Of a DNA stretch of 64,000 nt, positions 8,799-16,817 are shown piece by piece. Below the pieces are notes generated by a model. It was not told the origin of the DNA. It made no database searches and was given only the letters and a program-made list of their open reading frames with translations. Each line of letters opens with the position of its first letter. Positions within the stretch are counted from its first letter, which is position 1. A program made the translations under genes and the position numbers. The DNA is from Pseudaquidulcibacter sp041917055 (GTDB taxonomy: Bacteria > Pseudomonadota > Alphaproteobacteria > Caulobacterales > Aquidulcibacteraceae). The stretch lies in contig JAYRYJ010000006.1 in assembly GCA_041917055.1 (NCBI GenBank), positions 1 to 64,000 of the forward strand, written 5' to 3'.

Positions 8799-10292
8799 AT
8801 GACTACGAACCCGTTTAAAGCACGGTATGAAAACTTTATTGGTGGCAAATGGACGCCACCTAAAGCCGGAAAATATTTCGACAATATCACGCCAATGACC
8901 GGACAGAAAATTTGCCAAATTCCACGCTCAGACGCCTCTGATATTGAAGCGGCCCTCGACGCCGCCCATGCAGCTAAAGACGCATGGGGCAAAACCGCTG
9001 TTGCGGTTCGCGCCGGAATGTTAAACAAAATCGCCGATATTATGGAAGCGAATTTGGAAAAATTAGCGACTGCAGAAACTTGGGACAATGGTAAGCCAAT
9101 TCGCGAAACTATGGCTGCTGACATGCCGCTTGCGATTGATCATTTTCGCTATTTCGCAGGCTGCATTCGCGCTCAGGAAGGTTCTTTGGCAGAATTAGAT
9201 GATGATACAGTCGCTTATCATTTCCACGAGCCTTTGGGCGTTGTTGGTCAAATCATTCCGTGGAATTTCCCGGTGCTTATGGCAGCATGGAAATTGGCAC
9301 CCGCATTGGCGGCAGGCAATTGTGTTGTTCTAAAGCCTGCTGAACAAACCCCTGCGGGCATTTTGGTTCTTATGGAACTTATTGCTGATGTTTTACCACC
9401 AGGTGTTTTGAACATTGTGAATGGTTTTGGCCTTGAGGCAGGTAAACCATTGGCAACCAATAAACGCATTGCGAAAATCGCATTTACCGGTGAGACCACA
9501 ACAGGCCGCCTAATTATGCAATATGCGGCTGAAAATATTATTCCCGTTACTTTGGAATTGGGCGGCAAATCACCAAACATTTTCTTCAAAGACGTTGCCG
9601 ACGCCGATGATGATTTCTTTGACAAAGCGATTGAAGGCTTTGTTATGTTTGCCCTTAATCAAGGCGAAGTTTGCACCTGCCCTTCCCGCGCCCTTATTCA
9701 TGAAGACATTTATGACAAATTTATGGAACGTGCGTTGCAACGCGTTGCCGCCATTATTCAAGGCGACCCTCGCGATGTATCAACCATGATTGGTGCTCAA
9801 GCGTCGCAAGAGCAAAAAGAGAAAATCATGTCATATTTTGACATTGCGAAACAAGAAGGTGCAGAAATCCTTATCGGTGGTGAAGCCAATGATTTGGGTG
9901 GTGAGCTTTCAAGCGGCTTCTATATCAAGCCAACTGTAATTAAAGGCCATAATCGCATGCGCGTTTTCCAAGAAGAAATTTTTGGACCAGTGGTTTGCGT
10001 AACCACTTTCAAAACCGACGAAGAAGCATTGGCCATTGCAAATGACACACTTTACGGTCTTGGTGCCGGTGTTTGGTCACGCAGTGCAAATACTTGCTAC
10101 CGTTTTGGCCGCGCAATCCAGGCCGGTCGCGTTTGGACCAATTGCTATCACGCCTATCCTGCACACGCCGCATTTGGTGGTTACAAACAATCAGGTATCG
10201 GTCGCGAGACCCACAAAATGATGCTTGATCATTACCAACAAACCAAAAACCTGTTGGTTTCTTATAGCCCGAAGAAACTTGGTTTCTTTTAG
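8799..10292 (+). CDS. NAD-dependent aldehyde dehydrogenase, AcoD/ExaC type
   Basis: The 497-residue enzyme belongs to the aldehyde dehydrogenase superfamily and oxidises aldehydes, probably acetaldehyde or similar, to acids with NAD+. Visible are the cofactor-site strand QIIPWNFPVLM, the general-base Glu in LELGGKSPNIFF (about residue 265), and the catalytic Cys in NQGEVCTCPSRAL (about residue 300). The CTCPSR form is typical of the ExaC/AcoD group. It starts behind GGGAG. The GAF-Fis regulator upstream and the DUF779 protein downstream are known frequent neighbours of this ALDH group. A rho-independent terminator follows at 10300-10350. Confidence 0.93.
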   Translation: MTTNPFKARYENFIGGKWTPPKAGKYFDNITPMTGQKICQIPRSDASDIEAALDAAHAAKDAWGKTAVAVRAGMLNKIADIMEANLEKLATAETWDNGKPIRETMAADMPLAIDHFRYFAGCIRAQEGSLAELDDDTVAYHFHEPLGVVGQIIPWNFPVLMAAWKLAPALAAGNCVVLKPAEQTPAGILVLMELIADVLPPGVLNIVNGFGLEAGKPLATNKRIAKIAFTGETTTGRLIMQYAAENIIPVTLELGGKSPNIFFKDVADADDDFFDKAIEGFVMFALNQGEVCTCPSRALIHEDIYDKFMERALQRVAAIIQGDPRDVSTMIGAQASQEQKEKIMSYFDIAKQEGAEILIGGEANDLGGELSSGFYIKPTVIKGHNRMRVFQEEIFGPVVCVTTFKTDEEALAIANDTLYGLGAGVWSRSANTCYRFGRAIQAGRVWTNCYHAYPAHAAFGGYKQSGIGRETHKMMLDHYQQTKNLLVSYSPKKLGFF

Positions 10293-10299
10293 GGAAACG

Positions 10300-10350
10300 C
10301 CGCCATGGTTTCGAATAGTCCGCAATTATTTGCGACCATGGCGGTTATTT
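10300..10350 (+). terminator. Rho-independent terminator after the aldehyde dehydrogenase
   Basis: The arms CCGCCATGGT (10300-10309) and ACCATGGCGG (10335-10344) are perfectly complementary and are followed by TTATTTT. The loop contains a smaller CGCAA/TTGCG hairpin. It lies 8 bases after the aldehyde dehydrogenase stop codon and before the porin ribosome binding site. Confidence 0.75.
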
Positions 10351-10385
10351 TCACGTAACTTTTTGAAATATTGAGAGGGGAACAA

Positions 10386-11042
10386 ATGAAAAAAATCATT
10401 ATCACAACTGCATTATTGGCTGCTTGTTTCGGAATGAATGCAAATGCACAAGAAGCGAAATTTTCAGGCAGCGTCACGCTTGCCAGCGACTATATTTGGC
10501 GCGGCGCGACCCAAACCGACAATGGCCCCGCCGTTTTCTTGGCAGGTCAAGCCAATATTGGTGATTTCTATGTCGGCGCTGGTACCGAAAATGTCGATTT
10601 CCTTGGTATTAATCAAGAATATGATTTTTGGGCTGGCTATGTCGCAAAATTGGGTGAAGGCTTATCTTTAGACCTTGGCCTTGTTCGTTATGGCTATATT
10701 GATGCGCCGGTCGATATTGATACGCTTGAACTCAAAGCGTCATTGGCAAAAACTATCGGAAAAGGGAATGTTTCCGGTACAATTATGACAACTTCCGACT
10801 TTTTCGGTTCCGGCAAAAGTGCGACTTATTATGAAATTGCAGGCGGATTCAACGCGAACGACAAACTTAATCTTAGCGGTGCATTGGGTCGCCAAACTGT
10901 AGAAGGTGTCGGCGGCGAATATAATACATGGAATCTAGGTGGAACATATTCTTTGACCCCGAATGTTGGTCTTGATTTGCGCTACCATGATGCTGAAAAC
11001 CTTGATTCAGCCTTTGTTGCATCAATTAAGGTTTCTTTCTAA
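10386..11042 (+). CDS. TorF family putative outer-membrane porin
   Basis: The ATG at 10386, placed after GAGAGGGG, gives a 218-residue protein; an earlier in-frame TTG would consume that ribosome binding site. The first 21 residues are a signal peptide (MKKIIITTALLAACFGMNANA). The mature part starts with FSGSVTLASDYIWRGATQT, the hallmark of the TorF/gcw_chp putative porins. It has alternating hydrophobic strands and ends in aromatic Phe as outer-membrane barrels do. The substrate is unknown; lying between the aldehyde dehydrogenase and the DUF779 gene, it may let small alcohols or aldehydes through (weak inference). Confidence 0.85.
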   Translation: MKKIIITTALLAACFGMNANAQEAKFSGSVTLASDYIWRGATQTDNGPAVFLAGQANIGDFYVGAGTENVDFLGINQEYDFWAGYVAKLGEGLSLDLGLVRYGYIDAPVDIDTLELKASLAKTIGKGNVSGTIMTTSDFFGSGKSATYYEIAGGFNANDKLNLSGALGRQTVEGVGGEYNTWNLGGTYSLTPNVGLDLRYHDAENLDSAFVASIKVSF

Positions 11043-11047
11043 CCCAA

Positions 11048-11314
11048 GGTCATACACCCATGAATAACCGACGTGTGATGCGAGGGATTTTGCCCGCACA
11101 GTGTTGCTGGAAGCCGCAAGAATATTGGAATATTCCAAAGGATTCCAGTGACGCTGTGAGGGCAAAAGACCCGCACCCTTCGGGCCGAGTTTTGGCGTCG
11201 ATAGGAACTGAAAAAAGGTGTTCCGTGAAGGTTAACTTCACGAGAAACCTTGTTTTCAGCCCCTATCTTAGCCAAAACGTCGGTCACACGCCGGTTCTTC
11301 ATGGGTGTATGACC
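11048..11314. repeat. 267-bp multi-branched inverted-repeat element (MITE-like or structured RNA)
   Basis: Outer arms at 11048-11078 and 11284-11314 are complementary at 29 of 31 positions; the left arm begins GGTCATACACCCATGAA. Inside are two more long stems. One pairs 11088-11101 (TTTTGCCCGCACAG) with 11154-11167, 13 of 14 matching, and encloses the palindrome TTGGAATATTCCAA (11125-11138). The other pairs 11189-11214 with 11253-11278 (GTTTTGGC, ATAGG and CTGAAAA blocks conserved) and encloses CGTGAAG/CTTCACG. A small CCCTTCGGG hairpin sits between them. The whole folds as a multi-arm junction on either strand. It starts 5 bases after the porin stop and has no credible protein of its own. 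Confidence 0.8.
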
Positions 11315-11323
11315 TAACGACTT

Positions 11324-11356
11324 GCCCCAGGCCTAGGCTTGGGGCATTTTTCTTTT
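11324..11356 (+). terminator. Rho-independent terminator or attenuator before the DUF779 gene
   Basis: The stem GCCCCAGGCC/GGCTTGGGGC (11324-11345, one G-T pair, very tight loop) is followed by ATTTTTCTTTT. It lies just after the inverted-repeat element and ends 12 bases before the DUF779 ATG. It either terminates the porin transcript or acts in the DUF779 leader. Confidence 0.65.
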
Positions 11357-11367
11357 GGGAGGACAAA

Positions 11368-11727
11368 ATGCCAGTCAAAAAAGTCATAGCCACTGATGCC
11401 GCTTTAAAACTAATCAAAGAAATACAACAGGATTACCCTAACATAATTTTTCACCAATCCGGTGGCTGTTGTGATGGTTCAAGCCCGATGTGCTATCCCG
11501 CTGATGATTATAGAATTGGCGCGGTTGATATTTTGGTCGATAGAATTGGCGATATTCCGTTTTATATGTCCGAATCCCAATATGAATATTGGAAACATAC
11601 ACAAATCATACTTGATGTGGTTGCCGGGCGCGGCGGTATGTTTTCGCTCGACAACGGGCGCGAACAAAGATTTTTTACGCGCTCGCGCCTTTTTACCGAA
11701 AAGGAATTGACGGAATTAGGAATATAG
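11368..11727 (+). CDS. DUF779 domain protein
   Basis: The ATG at 11368 follows GGGAGGA and gives a 119-residue protein. It has the DUF779 signature: FHQSGGCCDGSSPMCYP near residue 35, then a hydrophilic strand-rich half ending DNGREQRFFTRSRLFT. The paired cysteines suggest a metal or redox site, but the biochemical function is unknown. DUF779 genes are commonly beside AcoD/ExaC-type aldehyde dehydrogenases, as here (1.1 kb upstream on the same strand). The porin and a structured repeat element are inserted between them in this genome. The convergent histidine-kinase gene ends 8 bases away. Confidence 0.88.
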   Translation: MPVKKVIATDAALKLIKEIQQDYPNIIFHQSGGCCDGSSPMCYPADDYRIGAVDILVDRIGDIPFYMSESQYEYWKHTQIILDVVAGRGGMFSLDNGREQRFFTRSRLFTEKELTELGI

Positions 11728-11735
11728 TGCGTCCG

Positions 11736-13631
11736 CTAATTTTTAGTCGGAAAATGCAATTCGACACAGGTTCCTTCGATATGCGTTACCACTAATTCGC
11801 CGCCCAACGCTTCTGCGCGGCGTCTCATTCCAGTAAGGCCGCGTGATTTAATTTTTGTGTCCTGATTCATTCCAATTCCATCGTCGCAAACTTTTAAATT
11901 GATTGAATTATCATCAGTTTTATTAAGCAGAATTTTTGCATTTTTTGCTTTAGAGTGTTTGATAATATTCGTGCAGGCCTCTTGCAAAAACCGATAGACA
12001 TTTAGGACTTCTTGCGCCGAAAATCTTGTCTCGCCGATATCCCCTTCCCTTTTGAATTGCAAATCAATATCGAAACTTGACATTCTTTGCTTCATTCTAT
12101 GATAGAAAACATCAATTGCGACTGCTAAATCATCACCGACACTATCCATTGAATCAATAATTAGGCGCAGATCGTCGATAATTGCCTGCACCATACTGGG
12201 TAAATTGTCCCCACGATTTTTCGGGCTGCGGACGAGCATCAAAAGGCTCATTAATTGACCGCCAATTCCGTCGTGCATATCATGGACCAACCTTTGGCGT
12301 TCTTCATAAAGTGTGTTTAGTTTCTCTTGTTCGCGAAGTTTTAGATAGGATTCCCTTATCTCATGTTCTTTTTCGGCGACTTTGATTTCAAGTCCAAGCC
12401 GAGCAGCTTCGGCCTCTTGATACAATCGGTTTCCGCGATAAATCATAAAAGCACCAAGCGCCATAACCAGAATGATAGGCACTAAATGCTTGACGTTGAA
12501 AGTCATAGGTATCAACATTATCGAGAAAAACTGTTGCATCAGAATGGAAACAATAAAAACTGAGAAAATCAATAGAATCCACAGGGCATTATCTGAATCC
12601 TTGCGATACCACGCCAAAATCCTTATCAATAAATAAATTGCCACAATCACGGCGAACCAAGTATCGACATACGACAGGACCGCGATTTTTCCCAAGAAAT
12701 GAGAAGCAGTCGCGACAAAAAGATGCGCCGCACTTACCAAGGCAATACCTGTCTCTTCAATTCTATTTTTTTCACCCGATAAGACATAGACAAACCAGGC
12801 CAAAGTGGCACCATTGAAAATAACACTATATGCGCCAATAAGGGCATAGGCGCTTTGCTCAAAACGCCAATCATTCCAAATGGAATAATATGACCTAAAA
12901 GCCATTGCGAACATCGCGAGAGAAAAGCTAATGATTAGACGTGCTTCGCGTTTAAGCGACAATAGCATTAAAGACGCAACGCCAACAACGAGTGCCAATA
13001 TGGTCGCAAACCAAGTCATAATAACGCGATTAAAAATCGCGTCATCATAGACCTTATTCAATATTGCCGAAGGCCCTACAAATATTGATGTTACCATTGG
13101 TAAACACCCATTGTGCCGAACAATCAAAGTGAATTTATTTGCCCCATCCTTTAATAGAGGCTTTGGCAATTGGAATAAATGTGGCCTTCGTCCGTCGCGC
13201 GACGGCTTTGCGTCAAATTTCCCTTCATGCTTCGCCAATAATGCCCCATTCGCATAGGCGACGAAATTATCAGACGCGAAAGTGACATAAAGTGCGTTCG
13301 ATTGATTAAGGTCAATTTCACGAGAGAATTCGATGATTGAGGCGGGTTTGGTGGTATTAATTATGCAAGAATTTCTAATCGCTTCACTAGTGACCAAGGG
13401 TAAAGTTTTTGGCTTTAGAGTAAGGCCCAATTTTGTCGCGTCGATTATTTGTGGATAATCGACAAACGGATAATCGGCGATTGAAATATCCTTTACCGCC
13501 ATGGGCTTCATCAGGCTCTTGCTGATTTTCGGTTTTGAGAATTCATCGGCAAAAGTCCAAAAAATGGTCTGGACGATAGCCAGGCCAATAAATGCAACCA
13601 ACCATTTATTGAGTTTCGCTAGCTTTATCAT
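11736..13631 (-). CDS. Sensor histidine kinase (7TM-DISM-like input, NarL/DegS-type kinase core)
   Basis: The 631-residue membrane kinase has a TM helix at residues ~10-28, a periplasmic domain of ~180 residues resembling the 7TMR-DISM carbohydrate-binding-like extracellular domain, about seven TM helices (residues ~205-410), and a short coiled coil. The HisKA_3 dimerisation box follows (RQRLVHDMHDGIGGQL, phospho-acceptor His in HDMHD), then a HATPase domain (NIIKHSKAKN, DDGIGM, GLTGMRRRAEALGG). Its start overlaps the response regulator stop by 4 bases. With two LuxR-type regulators and the curli genes upstream on the same strand, it probably controls curli assembly or a surface-attachment response. 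Confidence 0.9.
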   Translation of the reverse strand: MIKLAKLNKWLVAFIGLAIVQTIFWTFADEFSKPKISKSLMKPMAVKDISIADYPFVDYPQIIDATKLGLTLKPKTLPLVTSEAIRNSCIINTTKPASIIEFSREIDLNQSNALYVTFASDNFVAYANGALLAKHEGKFDAKPSRDGRRPHLFQLPKPLLKDGANKFTLIVRHNGCLPMVTSIFVGPSAILNKVYDDAIFNRVIMTWFATILALVVGVASLMLLSLKREARLIISFSLAMFAMAFRSYYSIWNDWRFEQSAYALIGAYSVIFNGATLAWFVYVLSGEKNRIEETGIALVSAAHLFVATASHFLGKIAVLSYVDTWFAVIVAIYLLIRILAWYRKDSDNALWILLIFSVFIVSILMQQFFSIMLIPMTFNVKHLVPIILVMALGAFMIYRGNRLYQEAEAARLGLEIKVAEKEHEIRESYLKLREQEKLNTLYEERQRLVHDMHDGIGGQLMSLLMLVRSPKNRGDNLPSMVQAIIDDLRLIIDSMDSVGDDLAVAIDVFYHRMKQRMSSFDIDLQFKREGDIGETRFSAQEVLNVYRFLQEACTNIIKHSKAKNAKILLNKTDDNSINLKVCDDGIGMNQDTKIKSRGLTGMRRRAEALGGELVVTHIEGTCVELHFPTKN

Positions 13632-14299
13632 ATTTTAATCACACCGATTTGCATCGCCTCAAAAACGGCTTCATTGCGCGAAGAAACTTCAAGTTTCTTA
13701 TAAATGGTTTTGACATAATCGCCGATTGTATGCGCCGAAATCGCCATTTCTTTAGCACATTGGTTATAGGAAAGGCCGCGAGCAAGAAGGTGCAATAATT
13801 CGATTTCGCGACGCGTGAAATTTGAATGCGTTTCCAATGCTTCGATTTTGCCCCTGTCCCCTTCCCGCAGCTTTTCCAAAACCCATTGCGCAATTTGCGG
13901 GCTTAAAGGCGCACCACCTTCAAAAACCTCTTCAATTGCGGCATGAAGCGATTTTTCTTCAATATCTTTAAGTAAATATCCGTCCGCGCCAAATTCAATT
14001 GCATCAATCACGTTTTTTTGATCGTGAAACACCGTCAAAACCAATATTTTTGTATGCGAATAATCGGGGTTTGATTTCAATTCACGAAGTAAGTCCAAAC
14101 CGTTTCCGTCTGGCAAATGCAGATCAAGGAGAATCAAATCTATTTCAGGGTTTATTATTTCGCGCGCCTCAGAAAGTGTTTCGCATTTTCCGTGAACGCA
14201 AAATTCTATGTTTCCAGCAATTGCGTCAGCAATAAATTCGCGAATATTAATATCATCTTCGATGATTAGGGTTTTTATTATTCTATTCGCAGCACACAT
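13628..14299 (-). CDS. LuxR/NarL-type response regulator (cognate of the adjacent kinase)
   Basis: The 223-residue protein has an N-terminal receiver domain (LIIEDD acidic pocket, phospho-acceptor Asp in LILLDLHLPDGNGL, Lys in YLLKDIEE). A C-terminal LuxR-type HTH follows (FTRREIELLHLLARGLSYNQ, then AISAHTIGDYVKTIYKKL). It overlaps the kinase gene by 4 bases, the usual sign of a cognate pair. A near-paralogue lies immediately upstream. No clear Shine-Dalgarno is visible before the ATG at 14299. By analogy with the curli regulator CsgD, also a LuxR-type protein, it may act on the curli promoter (inference). Confidence 0.9.
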   Translation of the reverse strand: MCAANRIIKTLIIEDDINIREFIADAIAGNIEFCVHGKCETLSEAREIINPEIDLILLDLHLPDGNGLDLLRELKSNPDYSHTKILVLTVFHDQKNVIDAIEFGADGYLLKDIEEKSLHAAIEEVFEGGAPLSPQIAQWVLEKLREGDRGKIEALETHSNFTRREIELLHLLARGLSYNQCAKEMAISAHTIGDYVKTIYKKLEVSSRNEAVFEAMQIGVIKI

Positions 14300-14356
14300 A
14301 TTTTATTTAAAACACTTAAAGCATGCTTGTGTAAAGTAAAAATATATAGTTAGGCT

Positions 14357-15025
14357 TCAAAGACCTATCAATTTGGTTTTCAGCCCAATATAGACCGCCT
14401 CCGTGACCGATTTAACGTTCAACTTTTTGTATAATTTTTTAATATGATTAGCGACAGTATTGGGCGAAATTGAAAGGATTTGGGCACACGATTTATAATC
14501 AAACCCTTTGGCCAAATATTGTAATAATTCCAATTCTCGCGCGCTCAATCTCGGGAGAATAGAAGTTTCCGGTTTTGCTCCAGATCGTAATGATTCCAAT
14601 AGATGTTTTGCCGCTTTTGGCGAAATTGGGGTTTTTCCGCCCATCACCTCTTCTATCGAATTAATCAATTCCTTGGATTGCGCGTCTTTTAATACATAGC
14701 CATCCGCACCTTTTTTTAGCGCCTCCAAGACCCGCTTTTCATCGGCATAAAGTGTCAAAACCAGAATTTTTGGTTGTTCAACAAAGTTACCAGCGCGAAT
14801 TGCTTCTATTATTTCAAGCCCACTTCCATCAATTAAGCCAAGGTCGAGAATGTATAAATGAGGTGCGAGATTAATAATGTATTGACCCTCGGCAACGCTC
14901 TCACCCTCGGCAATTATTTCAAACCTATCATCGAGGACAATTTGTTCAATGATAGCTTGACGAATTATTGCATCGTCTTCAATTATCGCAATCTTTGTTT
15001 TGGAATTATTCTCTTTGCTCAACAA
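14357..15025 (-). CDS. LuxR/NarL-type response regulator (second copy, overlaps the curlin gene)
   Basis: The 222-residue receiver-HTH protein parallels the next gene downstream. It has IAIIEDDAIIRQ, the Asp in LYILDLGLIDGSGL, YVLKDAQ in the receiver, and LSARELELLQYLAKGFDY plus SPNTVANHIKKLYKKL in the HTH. The only usable start is a TTG at 15025, which lies 20 bases inside the csgB-like gene, so it is translated from the curli mRNA and coupled to the curlin. The phospho-acceptor region reads DLGLIDGSG instead of the usual DLxLPDGxG; the Asp is present. Tandem paralogous regulators suggest duplication and divergence. Confidence 0.88.
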   Translation of the reverse strand: MLSKENNSKTKIAIIEDDAIIRQAIIEQIVLDDRFEIIAEGESVAEGQYIINLAPHLYILDLGLIDGSGLEIIEAIRAGNFVEQPKILVLTLYADEKRVLEALKKGADGYVLKDAQSKELINSIEEVMGGKTPISPKAAKHLLESLRSGAKPETSILPRLSARELELLQYLAKGFDYKSCAQILSISPNTVANHIKKLYKKLNVKSVTEAVYIGLKTKLIGL

Positions 15026-15470
15026 TTATCACCGCCCCACCTTCTTGGATTATTGTTGGCAAAATCAAATTATTGCCAAACTGACTTAATTGCGCAAAAT
15101 TGCCTTCGCCCAATTGGTGCAATTCCATTTTATTATTATCGCCAATCTGCCGCATTTCAGCGAAATTTCCAGCGCCATTTTGAAATAATTTCGCGATGTT
15201 TTCATTGCCGATTTGCGTAATATCGCCCTTATTGATACCGCAAATTTCACAAATCAAGGAATTTTGCGAAATTTGTGCGAAATTAATATTGCCTTCTTGG
15301 TAAACTCCGGTTGAATTTTTGGGCGACACTTGCGTGGTTTTAATAATTGGAAACCAACCATTTGGGGGCTGGCTTGGTTGATTTATATAACCCGCCTGCC
15401 CCCATGCTTTTCCTGCACAAAACATTGCCAATAATGTCAATAAACTTAAATTTCGTATTTTATAGGTCAA
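15006..15470 (-). CDS. csgB: Curlin-repeat protein, CsgB-like minor subunit/nucleator
   Basis: The 154-residue exported protein has a signal peptide (hydrophobic residues ~8-22 ending KAWG). It carries several curlin repeats with the Q-x-G-x-x-N-x-A-x-x-x-Q pattern: VYQEGNINFAQI, ITQIGNENIAKL, LFQNGAGNFAEM, MRQIGDNNKMEL, LHQLGEGNFAQL and SQFGNN. Such repeats stack into the amyloid beta-helix of curli fibres. The short form and position after the larger subunit fit a CsgB-like nucleator; assignment of A versus B is by size and order only. Two Cys in a CEICG motif near residue 70 are unusual for a curlin. Its 3' end is shared with a response regulator gene. Confidence 0.8.
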   Translation of the reverse strand: MTYKIRNLSLLTLLAMFCAGKAWGQAGYINQPSQPPNGWFPIIKTTQVSPKNSTGVYQEGNINFAQISQNSLICEICGINKGDITQIGNENIAKLFQNGAGNFAEMRQIGDNNKMELHQLGEGNFAQLSQFGNNLILPTIIQEGGAVIIVEQRE

Positions 15471-15492
15471 GAGACATTATCCAATTCGCACA

Positions 15493-16749
15493 CTAAGGCC
15501 CGACAGGCGCCGAAGTGAGATAGATATTTGCGATATTACTACTACCGTTTTGATAGATATTTGCGATGGAATCAATAGTGTCTGTTTCAATATACGCGTC
15601 ATTATGATTACCAATTTGCGTAATACTAAACACAGAATCCGCTGCATAATTGAGAATATTTACTGATGCATAATTTGAACGACCAAATTGTGAAACGTCT
15701 AATTTGTTGCTCCCCTCTGCATACCAATAATTATCAACTTCGACATCAATATCATTATTGTCACCTTCTTGAGAAATTGTATAATCACCCGTCACGCCAT
15801 CAATACTTGCATCAATCGTGTTTGAATCACCGAGTTGTGAGACCTTGACCGACGAATCATAGGCATCGACATATAAATCGGCCCTTTGATTGTCGCCGTT
15901 TTGATCAATATTTACGTCAGTTGTCGAACTAACCACTACAAGGTCAGCAATCGAATTTGTTGCTTCGACTTGGCGAATAAAATTTCGGTTATCAGATCCA
16001 TTGTAGCTTGAAATACGCGCATAAAGGCCATAGCCGCTTTGACCGATGAAATTATGGGCGTCTGAATATGATTCAATAAGCGCCTCACTTTCTTGCCCGA
16101 TTTGCACGATTTCAGAAGTGCCGCCATATGACGCGGCATTAATAAACGCCTTAAGGCTCGCGCTAGGATGGGCATATGCGTAATCGGTTTGAGTTCTTGG
16201 CGGCACAATGCCGCCCGATGCACCAACCGCACTTTGTGTAATTGTGGCTTTTGGCGCACCGACACTGTCAATCTCCATGACAATATCGGCAGAGTATGAA
16301 CCGGCGGACGGCGCGTGATTACTACCATAATTCGCATAAAATCCGTATGAAGAGTTTTCGTATGGTATTAGTTTAAGGTCCCACGGGGCGGTTCCCGCAT
16401 CAATCTGATTGATAGCGGCAAATCCTGTTGCTTGCGGCGCAAGTGGATATCCAGACGCGCCCTTTTGTTCAATATTTGCGGTTGCCTGAGTGCCGACCAA
16501 GCTATTTTGCCAAATCTGCGCCGTAACATTGGCCAGATTCAAAGAATCCTGAGTAATTTTAGCATTATTCAAAGTTCCGTTTTCGCCATTTTGATTGATA
16601 TTAGCAGAGACATTTAGTGTCGCGATTTGGACAATTGTCGCCTCGGAACTTGATCCGGTTTGGCGAATTAGTGCCTCATTCTGGGCAAAGCATGGTGACG
16701 CAAAATATAATGCGCTGCTTGCCATTAAGAATGCAATTGATTTCTTCAT
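15493..16749 (-). CDS. csgA: Large curlin-repeat protein, CsgA-like major amyloid subunit
   Basis: The ATG at 16749 behind AGAGGAAA gives 418 residues, far longer than the ~150 residues of enterobacterial CsgA. A signal peptide (MKKSIAFLMASSALYFASPCFA) is followed by curlin-type repeats, for example LIRQTGSSSEATI, INQNGENGTLNNA, IGQESEALIE, IRQVEATNSIADL, IDQNGDNQRADL, VSQLGDSNTIDA, ISQEGDNNDIDV, VSQFGRSNYASV, ITQIGNHNDAYI and IYQNGSSNIANI. A central Ala/Ser/Tyr-rich section (residues ~110-210) lacks clear repeats. The C-terminal half is rich in Asp. It is probably the fibre subunit, exported through CsgG. Confidence 0.82.
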   Translation of the reverse strand: MKKSIAFLMASSALYFASPCFAQNEALIRQTGSSSEATIVQIATLNVSANINQNGENGTLNNAKITQDSLNLANVTAQIWQNSLVGTQATANIEQKGASGYPLAPQATGFAAINQIDAGTAPWDLKLIPYENSSYGFYANYGSNHAPSAGSYSADIVMEIDSVGAPKATITQSAVGASGGIVPPRTQTDYAYAHPSASLKAFINAASYGGTSEIVQIGQESEALIESYSDAHNFIGQSGYGLYARISSYNGSDNRNFIRQVEATNSIADLVVVSSTTDVNIDQNGDNQRADLYVDAYDSSVKVSQLGDSNTIDASIDGVTGDYTISQEGDNNDIDVEVDNYWYAEGSNKLDVSQFGRSNYASVNILNYAADSVFSITQIGNHNDAYIETDTIDSIANIYQNGSSNIANIYLTSAPVGP

Positions 16750-16817
16750 GATTTCCTCTTTTTGATTGCTAGGATATACTCTCACTTAGAAACTTGACGC
16801 TCAATCCCATGTTTTGG

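Noticed and set aside
10371..10385. TTG start extending the porin gene upstream
   Set aside because: It uses the ribosome binding site GAGAGGGG as codons and spoils the signal peptide; the ATG at 10386 is clearly better.
11060..11317. Open frames of 63-87 codons on both strands inside the 267-bp element
   Set aside because: They follow from the palindromic sequence, lack ribosome binding sites and resemble no protein.
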